Shown one piece after another: positions 1-8,203 of a stretch of DNA of 64,000 nt. The number at the start of each line of letters is the position of its first letter. Position 1 is the stretch's first letter. The notes below the pieces were generated by a model. That model was not told the DNA's origin. It saw nothing but the letters and a program-made list of their open reading frames with translations, and did no database searches. The stretch is from the NCBI RefSeq assembly GCF_000423185.1, contig NZ_KE383987.1, positions 130,228 to 194,227 of the forward strand. Reading direction: 5' to 3'. A program made the translations under genes and the position numbers. This stretch comes from Inquilinus limosus DSM 16000. Its GTDB lineage: Bacteria; Pseudomonadota; Alphaproteobacteria; DSM-16000; Inquilinaceae.

Positions 1-2
1 AG

Positions 3-323
3 GAATGGTCCCGCTGGGGCGCCCTCGGCTGGCCGGCGACGCCGCGGCCGGCCCAGCCGGCCGGCGGCCCGGCCGCGGTCGCGGCCGAGCGGGCCCGGCG
101 CCGGCAGGCGGTGGCCGCCGCCATGGAGCGGGCCTTCGCCGAGGTGCGGGACCCGACCCGGGTGCCGGGGCTCCGGGCCGGCCTCGCAGCCCGGCTGCAG
201 GAGCCGGACGTGATCGAATGGCTCGACACCGAGACCACCGCCACCACCGCCGACCGCCTCTGCCGCTCCCTCGGCCTCGGCCTCTATGTCGACGACCCCA
301 AGCCCGCTCCCGACACCGGGTGA
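3..323 (+). CDS. C-terminal end of an unidentified protein (5' partial)
   Basis: An open frame runs in from the left edge and stops with TGA at 321-323, giving the last ~106 residues of a protein whose start lies outside the window. It is rich in Ala, Arg and Pro, then ends in a more ordinary segment with EVRDP and EWLDTETTATTADRLC. Third-position GC is high, like the neighbouring genes. I do not recognise the family. A GTG at 111 could start a 70-residue protein, but the frame stays open upstream, so a truncated longer gene is more likely. Confidence 0.45.
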   Translation, partial: EWSRWGALGWPATPRPAQPAGGPAAVAAERARRRQAVAAAMERAFAEVRDPTRVPGLRAGLAARLQEPDVIEWLDTETTATTADRLCRSLGLGLYVDDPKPAPDTG

Positions 324-452
324 CGCGGCCGTGGCGCGGCCGGCCGTATCCTGCCTCCTCATCTGTCGTTCGCCTTCCTATCCGTTCGCGGCTGTTTCTT
401 CTGGCGGCGGCCGCGGTAGAGTGCGGGCAACGACCGGATCCGAGGAACCGCC

Positions 453-1262
453 ATGTCCGCCGACCCGCTGCCCTCCGCCCCGGCGGAGGACGCCTTGCTG
501 CTGCGGCACGACGCCGACGGCATCGCCGTGCTGACCCTGAACCGCCCGGCGGCGCGCAACGCCCTGTCGCTGGCGCTGATGCTGGCGCTGGAGGCGGAGC
601 TGCAGGCGATCCGCCAGGACGAGTCGGTCAAGGTCGTGGTGCTGGCCGCCGCCGGCCCGGCCTTCTGCGCCGGCCACGACCTGAAGGAGCTGCGCGCCGA
701 CCCCGGCCGCGAGCATTACGAGCGAATCTTCGCCCAGTGCTCGGCCCTGATGCTGGCGATCACCCGGCTGCCGAAGCCGGTGATCGCCCGGGTGCAGGGC
801 ATGGCGACCGCGGCCGGCTGCCAGTTGGTCGCCACCTGCGACCTGGCCGTCGCCGCCACCGAGGCGCGCTTCGCCACGCCGGGCGTCAACATCGGCCTGT
901 TCTGCTCCACCCCCATGGTCGCCCTGTCCCGCGCCGTCGGCCGCAAGCCGGCGATGGAGATGCTGCTGACCGGCGACGCCGTGACCGCCGACCGGGCGCG
1001 CGAGCTGGGCCTGGTCAACCGGGTGGTGCCGGCCGACCGGCTGGAAGAGGAGACGCTGAGCCTGGCGCGGCAGATTGCGGCGAAATCGCCCCTGACCCTG
1101 GCGATCGGCAAGGAGGCCTTCTACGAGCAGGCCGAGATGGGGCTGCAGAGCGCCTATGAATATGCGAGCGAGGTGATGGTGCGGAACATGCTGGCCCGCG
1201 ACGCCGAGGAGGGCATCGACGCTTTCCTGGCGAAGCGCCCGCCCGTCTGGCTGGGGTGCTGA
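453..1262 (+). CDS. Enoyl-CoA hydratase/isomerase family protein (ECHDC3-like)
   Basis: A 269-residue crotonase-fold protein, full length for the family. The oxyanion-hole/CoA segment FCAGHDLKEL is at residues 71-80 and the second conserved block GMATAAGCQLVATCD at 116-130. In classical enoyl-CoA hydratase the two catalytic glutamates lie in GCEL and PE(I/V)xLG; here the positions are Gln124 and Gly144, so ordinary hydration is doubtful. That pattern (TPGVNIGLFCSTP) matches the ECHDC3-type subgroup, whose reaction is poorly defined. It probably acts on an acyl-CoA in the cytoplasm. The ATG at 453 follows GAGGAACC. The next gene, a CoA-binding protein, begins 7 bases after the stop, so the two are probably co-transcribed. 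Confidence 0.85.
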   Translation: MSADPLPSAPAEDALLLRHDADGIAVLTLNRPAARNALSLALMLALEAELQAIRQDESVKVVVLAAAGPAFCAGHDLKELRADPGREHYERIFAQCSALMLAITRLPKPVIARVQGMATAAGCQLVATCDLAVAATEARFATPGVNIGLFCSTPMVALSRAVGRKPAMEMLLTGDAVTADRARELGLVNRVVPADRLEEETLSLARQIAAKSPLTLAIGKEAFYEQAEMGLQSAYEYASEVMVRNMLARDAEEGIDAFLAKRPPVWLGC

Positions 1263-1269
1263 CGCCGAG

Positions 1270-1758
1270 ATGGACCACGACCGCTACGACGACGCCTATC
1301 TGCGCGGCATCCTGCGCGAGGTGAAGACCATCGCCATGGTCGGCGCCAGCCCGAACTGGAACCGGCCCAGCTACTTCGCCATGACCTATCTGCAGGGCAA
1401 GGGCTACAAGGTCATTCCGGTGAACCCCGGCGTGGCCGGCCAGACCATCCTGAACGAGACCGTCCATGCCCGGCTGGCCGAGGTGCCGCAGCCGGTCGAC
1501 ATGGTCGACATCTTCCGCAACAGCGAGGCCGCGGCCGGGGTGGTCGACGACGCGCTGGCCCTGCCGGTCAGGCCCAAGGTGATCTGGATGCAGCTCGGCG
1601 TCCGCAACGACGCCGCCGCGGCCAAGGCCGAAGCCGCCGGCATCCGGGTGGTGATGAACCGCTGCCCCAAGATCGAATGGGCGCGGCTGAACGGCGAGCT
1701 GAGCTGGATGGGCACCTCGTCGCGCGTGATTTCGTCGAAGATCCAGAAGAGAGGGTGA
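1270..1758 (+). CDS. CoA-binding domain protein (YccU-like)
   Basis: A 162-residue cytoplasmic protein formed by one Rossmann-type CoA_binding_2 domain. Visible marks are VGASPNWNRPSY at about residues 24-35, PVNPG near 50, and the terminal NRCPKIEW that is typical of this family. Relatives bind CoA in vitro, but the physiological role is unknown. It sits between the crotonase-like gene (7-base gap) and metY (5-base gap), so it is part of a three-gene unit. A role linking acyl-CoA and sulfur metabolism is only an inference from position. Confidence 0.85.
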   Translation: MDHDRYDDAYLRGILREVKTIAMVGASPNWNRPSYFAMTYLQGKGYKVIPVNPGVAGQTILNETVHARLAEVPQPVDMVDIFRNSEAAAGVVDDALALPVRPKVIWMQLGVRNDAAAAKAEAAGIRVVMNRCPKIEWARLNGELSWMGTSSRVISSKIQKRG

Positions 1759-1763
1759 GGAGC

Positions 1764-3065
1764 ATGTCCGAGAGCAGCAGCGGCCCGGGGTTCGAGACGC
1801 TGGCGATCCATGCCGGCGCGCGGCCGGACCCGACCACCGGCGCGCGGCAGACGCCGATCTACCAGACCACCTCCTACGTGTTCGAGGATGTCGACCACGC
1901 CGCCTCGCTGTTCAACCTGCAGAAGCTGGGCTTCATCTACAGCCGGCTGACCAACCCGACCGTCTCGGTGCTGGAGGAGCGGATGGCCTCGCTGGAGGGC
2001 GGCGTCGGCGCCGTCGCCACCTCCTCCGGCCATGCCGCCCAGCTCCTCGCCCTGTTCCCGTTCATGGAGCCGGGCGCCGAGATCGTGGCGGCCAACAAGC
2101 TCTACGGCGGGTCGATCAACCAGCTCGGCAACAGCTTCAAGCGCGCCTTCGGCTGGACCACCCATTTCGTCGATGCCGACGACCCGGAGAACATCCGCCG
2201 CGCCGCCAACGACAAGACCAAGGCGATCTTCGTCGAGAGCCTGGCCAATCCGGGCGGCGTGGTCAGCGACCTGGAGGCGATCGCCCAGGTGGCGCGCGAC
2301 CTCGGCGTGCCGCTGATCGTCGACAACACCATGGCGACGCCCTATCTGTGCCGGCCGGTCGAGCACGGCGCCGACATCGTCGTCCATTCCACCACCAAGT
2401 TCCTGTCCGGCAACGGCACCTCGGTGGGCGGCGTGGTGGTGGATTCCGGCCGCTTCAACTGGGCGAGCTCCGACAAGTTCAAGGGGCTGACGGGCGAGGA
2501 GCCGGGCTATCACGGCCTGCGCTTCTTCGAGACGTTCGGGGACCTGGCCTACACCTTCTACGGCCACGCCGTCGGCCTGCGCGACCTCGGCGTCAACCAG
2601 CAGCCGCTGAACGCCTTCCTCACCCTGCTCGGCATCGAGACGCTGTCGCTGCGGATGGACCGGCACATCGAGAATGCGCAGAAGGTGGCGGAATTCCTGT
2701 CCACCCACCCGGCGGTGGAATGGGTGAACTATGCCGGCCTCCCCTCCTCCAAATACCACGCGCTGGCGAAGAGGTACCTGCCGCGCGGCGCCGGCGCCGT
2801 CTTCACCTTCGGCGTCAAGGGCGGCTACGACGCCGGGGTGAAGGTGGTGGAGGGCGTGGAGTTGCTGAGCCACCTGGCCAATATCGGCGACGCCCGGTCG
2901 CTGATCATCCACCCGGCCTCGACCACCCACCGCCAGCTGACGCCCGAGGCGCTGCGCGCCGCCGGCGCCGGGCCGGAGGTGATCCGCCTGTCGATCGGCC
3001 TGGAATCGGTCGGCGACATCATCGCCGATCTCGACCAGGCGCTGCGGACGGCGGCGGGGGTGTGA
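1764..3065 (+). CDS. metY: O-acetylhomoserine aminocarboxypropyltransferase (sulfhydrylase), first copy
   Basis: A 433-residue PLP enzyme of the Cys/Met metabolism family, usual length for MetY. It makes homocysteine from O-acetylhomoserine and sulfide. The PLP lysine is Lys212 in HSTTKFLSGNGTS. SxGHAAQ near residue 88 and VDNTMATPYLCRP at about 187-199 are also characteristic. The frame is open upstream to 1677, but the ATG at 1764 preceded by GGTGAGGAGC is the better start because it places the conserved FETLAIHAGARPD at residue 10. A second copy lies at 55029-56339 on the other strand, so the window holds two MetY paralogues. Confidence 0.93.
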   Translation: MSESSSGPGFETLAIHAGARPDPTTGARQTPIYQTTSYVFEDVDHAASLFNLQKLGFIYSRLTNPTVSVLEERMASLEGGVGAVATSSGHAAQLLALFPFMEPGAEIVAANKLYGGSINQLGNSFKRAFGWTTHFVDADDPENIRRAANDKTKAIFVESLANPGGVVSDLEAIAQVARDLGVPLIVDNTMATPYLCRPVEHGADIVVHSTTKFLSGNGTSVGGVVVDSGRFNWASSDKFKGLTGEEPGYHGLRFFETFGDLAYTFYGHAVGLRDLGVNQQPLNAFLTLLGIETLSLRMDRHIENAQKVAEFLSTHPAVEWVNYAGLPSSKYHALAKRYLPRGAGAVFTFGVKGGYDAGVKVVEGVELLSHLANIGDARSLIIHPASTTHRQLTPEALRAAGAGPEVIRLSIGLESVGDIIADLDQALRTAAGV

Positions 3066-3068
3066 CCG

Positions 3069-3806
3069 TCAGGCCCGAAGCCATCCGCGGCTGAGGGCCA
3101 GGGCGACGGCCTCGGTGCGGCTGGCCGCCCCCAGCTTGCGCATGGCCGAGGCCACGTATTCGTCGACCGTGTGGGGCGACAGGTCCAGCTGGCGGCTGAT
3201 CTGCTTGCTGGACCGGCCGCGCGCGACCTCGGCCAGGCAGTCCCGCTCCCGCGGGCTGAGGGGGCCGGGGCCGGCCCCCGGCCCGATCGCCCGGGCATCC
3301 CGAAGGCGCCGCTCGATCGTCAGGGCGCGCGACAGATGCGGCCCGAGAAGCCGCAGGAACCGGACATGCTCCCCGTCCCAGCCCGGCCGGCGCCGGGACC
3401 TCCAGACCGTCAGATAGGCCCCCGCCCCGTCGCATTCGCCGTTGGTCCAGTACAGGCTGCTGAACCGGTCCTGCGGCAGTGCGTAGTCCGTCCGGTATTC
3501 GGTGCGGAGCAGCACCGGCTCCGGGATCATCATGAAGTCGACGAAGACCGAGCCGCTGGGCAGCGTGCCCAGCATCGGCAGGATCGGGCAGAGGTCGCGG
3601 TAATAGCTGTCGAACAGCGGGACATAATCGGGATCGGCCCGGACCCTGACCGCCCCGTCCGGCCCGCTGGCCCGCTGCAGGACGACGGAGGAATCTCCCC
3701 CGAGCGCGCCCGACAGGCGCTCGAGCACGGCGGCCCAATCCTCCTGCCCCATGGCCGCGTCATAGGTCTGGCCGATCAAGTCGTCGAGCATGATGCCGTC
3801 CAGCAT
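3069..3806 (-). CDS. LuxR-type HTH transcriptional regulator
   Basis: A 245-residue protein with a C-terminal LuxR/GerE helix-turn-helix at about residues 178-240 (LSPRERDCLAEVARG then SSKQISRQLDLSPHTVDEY). The N-terminal ~160 residues look like a GAF/PAS-type sensory domain but lack a clear autoinducer-binding signature and any response-regulator aspartate, so the signal is unknown. It converges on metY with a 3-base gap between stops and is divergent from nothing obvious. Two possible starts (MLDGIMLDD) lie within 15 bases of each other; the outer ATG is given. Confidence 0.8.
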   Translation of the reverse strand: MLDGIMLDDLIGQTYDAAMGQEDWAAVLERLSGALGGDSSVVLQRASGPDGAVRVRADPDYVPLFDSYYRDLCPILPMLGTLPSGSVFVDFMMIPEPVLLRTEYRTDYALPQDRFSSLYWTNGECDGAGAYLTVWRSRRRPGWDGEHVRFLRLLGPHLSRALTIERRLRDARAIGPGAGPGPLSPRERDCLAEVARGRSSKQISRQLDLSPHTVDEYVASAMRKLGAASRTEAVALALSRGWLRA

Positions 3807-3905
3807 GGCAAGGGGAGAGCAAACAGGTCCGCCTGAGGCAAGAACGATGGTGCGACGAGAGTCTTGTCCTTTTGACGGCGGGATCTTGGCCGCAGCGCGC
3901 CGCTG

Positions 3906-4778
3906 CTATGCCCGCCCTTCCAGCAGCCGGCGCTCCCGGGCGAAGATTTCGGCGATCGCATCCATCGCCAGCCTGATGCGGGGCGATCGGCGCAGATCCT
4001 CATGGATGCCGATCCAGATCTCGCGGCTGCCGACGCCGTCGCGATCGGCTTCGACGCAGGCAAGGCCGGCATCGGCCTCGCCGACGAAGCACGGCAAGGC
4101 GGCGATGCCGATGCCGGCGCGGGCGGCGTGCAGCAGCGTCGTCATGTCGTTGCTGCGCAGCACCAGCGGCCGCGGCCCGGCGAAGCCCAGCATCCAGCGA
4201 TGCTGCGGCAGCTCGCCCGAAGACTCGTCGTCGCCCAGGAACACCCAGTCCTCCGGCCGACGGCCCGCCAGATAAGACGGCGCGGCATAGAGGGCGAAGG
4301 CCATGGTGCCGACGCGGCGGGCCACGGCGCCATGCTCGGTCGGCCGCGACAGGCGCAGCACCAGGTCGGCCTCGCGCTGGCCCAGCATCGCCGCCCGCTT
4401 CTCTCCGATCAGGGTCAGCACGATGCCGGGATGGGCGGCCAGGAACGGCCCCAGCCGCGGCGCCAGGAAGTGGTTGGCGAGGAAGGGAGGGGCCGAGACC
4501 GTGACCGGGCCGGCGACGCCGCTGCCGCCGGCGGCGCGACGGGCGAAGGCCAGCGCCTCCTCCTCCAGCCGGGCCGCGTCGTCGACCAGGCGCTCGCCCT
4601 CCGCGGTCAGGCGCCAGCCGCGCGGCAGCCGGTCGAACAGCTTCGTGCCCAGCGCCGCCTCCAGCGCATCGACCCGGCGGGCGACGGTGGTGTGCTCGAC
4701 GCCGAGGCCGCGCGAGGCCGCCGACAGCGAGCCGGCCCGCGCCAGGGCCAGGAAGTAGCGGACGTCACCCCATTCCAT
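3906..4778 (-). CDS. LysR-family transcriptional regulator
   Basis: A 290-residue LysR regulator. The winged HTH occupies residues 1-60 (GDVRYFLALARAGSLSAASR; EHTTVARRVDALE), followed by a substrate-binding-like effector domain. The open frame extends further upstream, but the ATG at 4778 begins the canonical LysR N-terminus, so the longer version is rejected. It is divergent from the quinone oxidoreductase at 4873 with 94 bases between them, the classic arrangement in which a LysR protein controls its neighbour. The AT-richer stretch at 4780-4830 between them would hold both promoters. Confidence 0.9.
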   Translation of the reverse strand: MEWGDVRYFLALARAGSLSAASRGLGVEHTTVARRVDALEAALGTKLFDRLPRGWRLTAEGERLVDDAARLEEEALAFARRAAGGSGVAGPVTVSAPPFLANHFLAPRLGPFLAAHPGIVLTLIGEKRAAMLGQREADLVLRLSRPTEHGAVARRVGTMAFALYAAPSYLAGRRPEDWVFLGDDESSGELPQHRWMLGFAGPRPLVLRSNDMTTLLHAARAGIGIAALPCFVGEADAGLACVEADRDGVGSREIWIGIHEDLRRSPRIRLAMDAIAEIFARERRLLEGRA

Positions 4779-4872
4779 CCGTGCATCATTGCACAGACCA
4801 CGTGCGATCTCCCCGAATTCCGAACGGATCCTCGCGGCGCCATCTTCGGCGCATCCGAACCGAGGAGGCCGC

Positions 4873-5862
4873 ATGTCCCCGATCACCACCCGCGTCATCC
4901 GCCTGCACGCGACCGGCGGTCCGGAGGCGCTGTCGCTCGACACCGTCGCCCTGGCCGAGCCCGGGCCGGGCGAGATCCTGGTCCGGCAGCGCTTCGCCGG
5001 GGTCAACTTCGTCGACATCTATCACCGCACCGGGCTGTACGGTCAGCCGGCCCTGCCGGCGGGCCTGGGTGTGGAGGGCGCCGGCACGGTCGAGCGGGTC
5101 GGGCCGGGTGTCGATCATCTCCGCGAGGGCGACCGCATCGCCTATGCCGGGCTGCCCGCCGGCAGCTATGCCGAGCACCGCCTGCTGCCGGCCGAGCGCG
5201 CCATCCGGCTGCCCGACGGCATCGGCTTCGACACCGCCGCAGCGGTGCTGGTGCGCGGCCTGACCGCGCATATGCTGTTCGAGCGGGTGCGGCCGCTGCG
5301 GCCCGGCGAGGTGGTGCTGATCCAGGCCGCGGCCGGCGGGCTGGGCGTGATCGCGGCGCAATGGGCCAAGCGGCGCGGCGCCACCGTGATCGGCACGGTC
5401 GGCGACGCCCGCAAGGCGGAGGTGGCGAAGGCGCATGGCGTCGACCACGCGATCCTGTACCGCGAGACCGACTTCGTCGCCGCGGTGCGCGAGGCGACCG
5501 GCGGGCGCGGCGCCGACATGGCGATCGACGGCGTCGGCGGCGAGATGCTGCTGAGGACCTTCGACGCCATGGCGCCCTATGGCCTGATCGCCAGCGTCGG
5601 CCAGGTCGGCGGCAGCCTGCCGAAGATCGACGTCAACGAGCTGGGGCCGGTGCGGTCGATCGCCCTCGCCCGTCCGAGCGTGCTGCGCCACACCCTGCCC
5701 GACCCGGTGGTCTATCCCCGCGCCGCGGCCGAGGTGCTGGCCGAGGTCGAGGCCGGGCTGCGGCCGCTGATCGGCGCCGTCTATCCCCTGGCCGAGGCCG
5801 CCGAGGCCCACCGGGCGCTGGAGGCCGGCCGCACCAGCGGCTCGGTGCTGCTGGAGGTCTGA
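4873..5862 (+). CDS. NADPH:quinone oxidoreductase, zinc-independent MDR family
   Basis: A 329-residue medium-chain dehydrogenase/reductase of the quinone oxidoreductase (Qor) type. The N-terminal GroES-like domain contains GVNFVDIYHRTGLY near residue 44, and the Rossmann motif AAAGGLGVIAAQWAK is near 150. The zinc-binding cysteines of alcohol dehydrogenases are absent, as expected for Qor. It would reduce quinones or enones with NADPH in the cytoplasm. The ATG at 4873 is preceded by GAGGAGG at good spacing; an upstream ATG at 4789 overlaps the divergent promoter region and is rejected. Regulation by the divergent LysR gene is likely. Confidence 0.9.
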   Translation: MSPITTRVIRLHATGGPEALSLDTVALAEPGPGEILVRQRFAGVNFVDIYHRTGLYGQPALPAGLGVEGAGTVERVGPGVDHLREGDRIAYAGLPAGSYAEHRLLPAERAIRLPDGIGFDTAAAVLVRGLTAHMLFERVRPLRPGEVVLIQAAAGGLGVIAAQWAKRRGATVIGTVGDARKAEVAKAHGVDHAILYRETDFVAAVREATGGRGADMAIDGVGGEMLLRTFDAMAPYGLIASVGQVGGSLPKIDVNELGPVRSIALARPSVLRHTLPDPVVYPRAAAEVLAEVEAGLRPLIGAVYPLAEAAEAHRALEAGRTSGSVLLEV

Positions 5863-5864
5863 GG

Positions 5865-6455
5865 TCAGCTGACCTGTTCGACCATCAGGCTTCCCGCCGG
5901 CAGCGGCTTCAGGAGGGTCTTCGCCGAGACCGAAGGATCCAGCCAGGCCGCCCAGTCGGCGCGGTCCAGGATGGCGACCTGGCGATCATGGTAGGGCGCG
6001 ATGTCCGGCCCGGGGGCCGTGGTCAGCATGGTGAAGGCCTCTCCGACCTCCGGGGCCGTCCTCCAGATCCCGGCGATGCAGAACCACGGCTCCCCTGCCC
6101 TCGTGAACAGCCACTTGTCCTTCCGTTTCTTCCCCGGCTCCGCCGTGTCGGTGAACTCGTAGAAGCCGTCTGCGATGATCAGGCAGCGTCCGGTGGCGAA
6201 CTCGCGGCCGTCGGACCGGAAGTTGTAGACGGGCCGGCCCCCGGGCCCCGGCCAGCTCCAGCGCCGCTGCACCAGGTCCCCCGTCCCGCCCTCGCCTTCG
6301 ATCGTCCGCAGGATCGGCGCGGAATCGGTGATCCTGATGCTGTCCCTGGCCTCGATGTTCGGCGCGCCCTCGGAGAACCGGGCTTCGATGCTCACGGCCG
6401 CGAGATCCTGCACGATCGTCGCGGTGTCCATCTTCAGGCTGTACTCGTTGCACAT
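5865..6455 (-). CDS. SRAP domain protein (YedK/HMCES family), abasic-site DNA crosslinker
   Basis: A 196-residue SOS-response-associated peptidase-like protein. The start is fixed by the invariant Cys2 (MCNEYS), which in characterised relatives becomes the N-terminus and forms a stable thiazolidine link with abasic sites in single-stranded DNA. The other family residues are present: Asn78 (VYNFRSDG), Glu100 (ADGFYEF) and His156 (PYHDRQVAIL). It is therefore predicted to be active. It lies 24 bases downstream of the SIR2-like gene on the same strand, so the two are likely co-transcribed; the stop faces the qor stop with 2 bases between. Confidence 0.9.
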   Translation of the reverse strand: MCNEYSLKMDTATIVQDLAAVSIEARFSEGAPNIEARDSIRITDSAPILRTIEGEGGTGDLVQRRWSWPGPGGRPVYNFRSDGREFATGRCLIIADGFYEFTDTAEPGKKRKDKWLFTRAGEPWFCIAGIWRTAPEVGEAFTMLTTAPGPDIAPYHDRQVAILDRADWAAWLDPSVSAKTLLKPLPAGSLMVEQVS

Positions 6456-6479
6456 TCGCTGCCCCCCGGCCGGCCACGC

Positions 6480-7382
6480 TCAGGCTTCGTCCGGCAGCTG
6501 GTCCACCCGCTCCTTGAGCTTGGCCAGGAAGGTCACCAGCGCCTCCTGCGGGTCCTCGGACGCCTCGCTCAGCACGGTGATGCCCCATTGGGCGAGCACC
6601 GCCTCCTGCACCGGATTGGCGCGCGCCATGAACACGAAGGAGCGCGGCCGGTCCTGCTCGTAACCGGAACTGCACCAAGTCTGCCACAGCCGGTGCAGCA
6701 GCATGCGGATATTCATGTCGGACATGCTGTAGCCGACGAACAGCACCGTCTTGCCGAGCGCGTCCGCCCTCAGCTTCACGTCGAGCGGGCTGTCGAAGGC
6801 GAGGCGGCTGAAATAGTCCGTCTCGGTGATCACCAGGGAATCGTCATCGTCGAAGTCGCCGTGGAACTTGACGATCTGAGGCACGCCGTCCCGCGCCCGC
6901 GCGATGTCGCGGACATTGGCGATCTTCGCGAAATCCCGCCCGTGGATCTCGTAGGCGACCTCCATGTTGCGGTCGTAGTTCGTGGTGTAGACGAGCGGAA
7001 AGTCGAGCGAGACGATCAGCTCGTGCAGCTTCGAGCCGCGCACCTTCTCCTCGGAGACGTGCCAGGCCCGGTCCATCCAGCTTCTCAGCGCTCCGATGCT
7101 GCCGTTCTTCAGGCGGTAGTACTCCGCCAGGATCTGATAGCTGTTCTGGGAGTCCCGGAACTCCTCGGCGTCGACCTCCAGCTCCCGCATCATGTGGGCG
7201 ATCAGCTTCTGCCAGGACGGCAGGCCGACGCTCATGGAAGCGCCCGCCCCCACGAAGAGGATGGCTCGTCTTTCCTTGATCGAGCGGGCCAGTTCCTCGA
7301 TGGCGGAGGGTGACTCGCCCCGACTGGGCAGATGTGACGGCACGTTGCGACCCAAGCCGATCGGCGCGGCAATTCGCGCCAC
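6480..7382 (-). CDS. Stand-alone SIR2-like domain protein (SIR2_2 type)
   Basis: A 300-residue protein that is almost entirely one SIR2-like NAD-binding domain. Seen are GAGAS (45-49), TTNYDRNME (133-141), KFHGD with the candidate catalytic His174 (172-176), and VGYSMSDMNIR (216-226). There is no zinc-finger cysteine set of true deacetylase sirtuins. Related SIR2-like domains in anti-phage systems (Thoeris ThsA, DSR, SPARSA) hydrolyse NAD+; whether this one does is unknown. No helicase, Argonaute or STALD module is attached. The GTG at 7382 is the longest start; a GTG at 7343 is possible. GC content looks lower than in adjacent genes. It precedes the SRAP gene by 24 bases. Confidence 0.85.
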   Translation of the reverse strand: MARIAAPIGLGRNVPSHLPSRGESPSAIEELARSIKERRAILFVGAGASMSVGLPSWQKLIAHMMRELEVDAEEFRDSQNSYQILAEYYRLKNGSIGALRSWMDRAWHVSEEKVRGSKLHELIVSLDFPLVYTTNYDRNMEVAYEIHGRDFAKIANVRDIARARDGVPQIVKFHGDFDDDDSLVITETDYFSRLAFDSPLDVKLRADALGKTVLFVGYSMSDMNIRMLLHRLWQTWCSSGYEQDRPRSFVFMARANPVQEAVLAQWGITVLSEASEDPQEALVTFLAKLKERVDQLPDEA

Positions 7383-7452
7383 CTATCGGTCAATCCGGCC
7401 GGGCCCCGCGCGGTTCCAAGGCCGGCTCGATCCCTGAGTCCTCCTGACCCGA

Positions 7453-7494
7453 TCAGCCGAACCCGTACAGCCGGGCCGGGTTGGCGCACAGTCT
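7453..7494 (-). pseudogene. Possible remnant of an amidohydrolase C-terminus
   Basis: Just downstream of maiA, in a different frame, the minus strand reads RLCANPARLYGFG then stop. The pattern (x)NPARLYGF-stop is a common ending of amidohydrolase-family proteins. Nothing upstream continues it, because the frame runs straight into maiA. It may be the scar of a gene lost when the SIR2/SRAP block arrived, or chance. Confidence 0.3.
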
Positions 7495-7495
7495 C

Positions 7496-8137
7496 TCAGG
7501 CCTCCGCGTCGCCCTGGCGCTCGGGCGCTGCCTCGGCGAAGGCCGGCAGCGCCAGCGCCCGCTCCTCGATCCCCAGCAGCGTCGGATAGGGGTTGAGGTC
7601 GCAGTCGAAGCGGCGGGCGTTGTAGAGCTGCGGGATCAGGCAGCAATCGGCGATGGTGGGAGTCGAGTCGTGGCAGAAGGCGCCGGTCTGGGGCGATCGG
7701 GACAGCATCGCCTCCAGCGCGCCGAACCCCTCCGCCACCCAGTGCCGGTACCATTGCTCGATCGTCGCCTCGTCATGGCCCAGCGGCGTGCGCAGGTAGC
7801 GCAGCACGCGCAGATTGTTGATCGGGTGGATGTCGCAGGCGATCGCCAGAGCGATCGACCGCACCCGGGCGCGGCCCGCGGGGTCCGGCGGCAGCAGCGG
7901 CGGGTTGGGGTACTTCTCCTCGAGATATTCGATGATCGCCAGCGACTGCGTGATCACCGGCCCCTCGCCCTCCAGCGCCGGCACCAGCTTCTGCGGGTTC
8001 AGCGAGCGGTAGGGCTCGGCCGCCTGCTCGCCGCGGCGCAGATGGTGGAACACCGACTCGTAGTCGAGCCCCTTCAGCGACATGGCGATGCGGACCCGAT
8101 AGGCCGCCGAGGAACGGAAATAGGTGTGCAGCTTCAT
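7496..8137 (-). CDS. maiA: Maleylacetoacetate isomerase (zeta-class GST)
   Basis: A 213-residue glutathione S-transferase of the zeta class. The signature SSAAYRVRIAM at residues 9-19 includes the serines that activate glutathione, and QSLAIIEYLEE near 64 is the conserved N-domain end. It isomerises maleylacetoacetate to fumarylacetoacetate in tyrosine and homogentisate breakdown. No other genes of that pathway (hmgA, fahA) are adjacent, so its local role is not confirmed by context. Length is normal. It is divergent from the HAD gene at 8204 with 66 bases between. Confidence 0.88.
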   Translation of the reverse strand: MKLHTYFRSSAAYRVRIAMSLKGLDYESVFHHLRRGEQAAEPYRSLNPQKLVPALEGEGPVITQSLAIIEYLEEKYPNPPLLPPDPAGRARVRSIALAIACDIHPINNLRVLRYLRTPLGHDEATIEQWYRHWVAEGFGALEAMLSRSPQTGAFCHDSTPTIADCCLIPQLYNARRFDCDLNPYPTLLGIEERALALPAFAEAAPERQGDAEA

Positions 8138-8203
8138 GGCTTGGGTCAGCTTTCCCCGCGTGCTACCAGCGAATCCACATAGCCCGAAGCGGAGCCTCTT
8201 GCC

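Noticed and set aside
4002-7313. A 1103-codon open frame on the plus strand
   Set aside because: It runs antisense or out of frame across LysR, qor, SRAP and SIR2 genes that have recognisable motifs. Long spurious frames are normal at ~70% GC; it has low-complexity composition and no domain.
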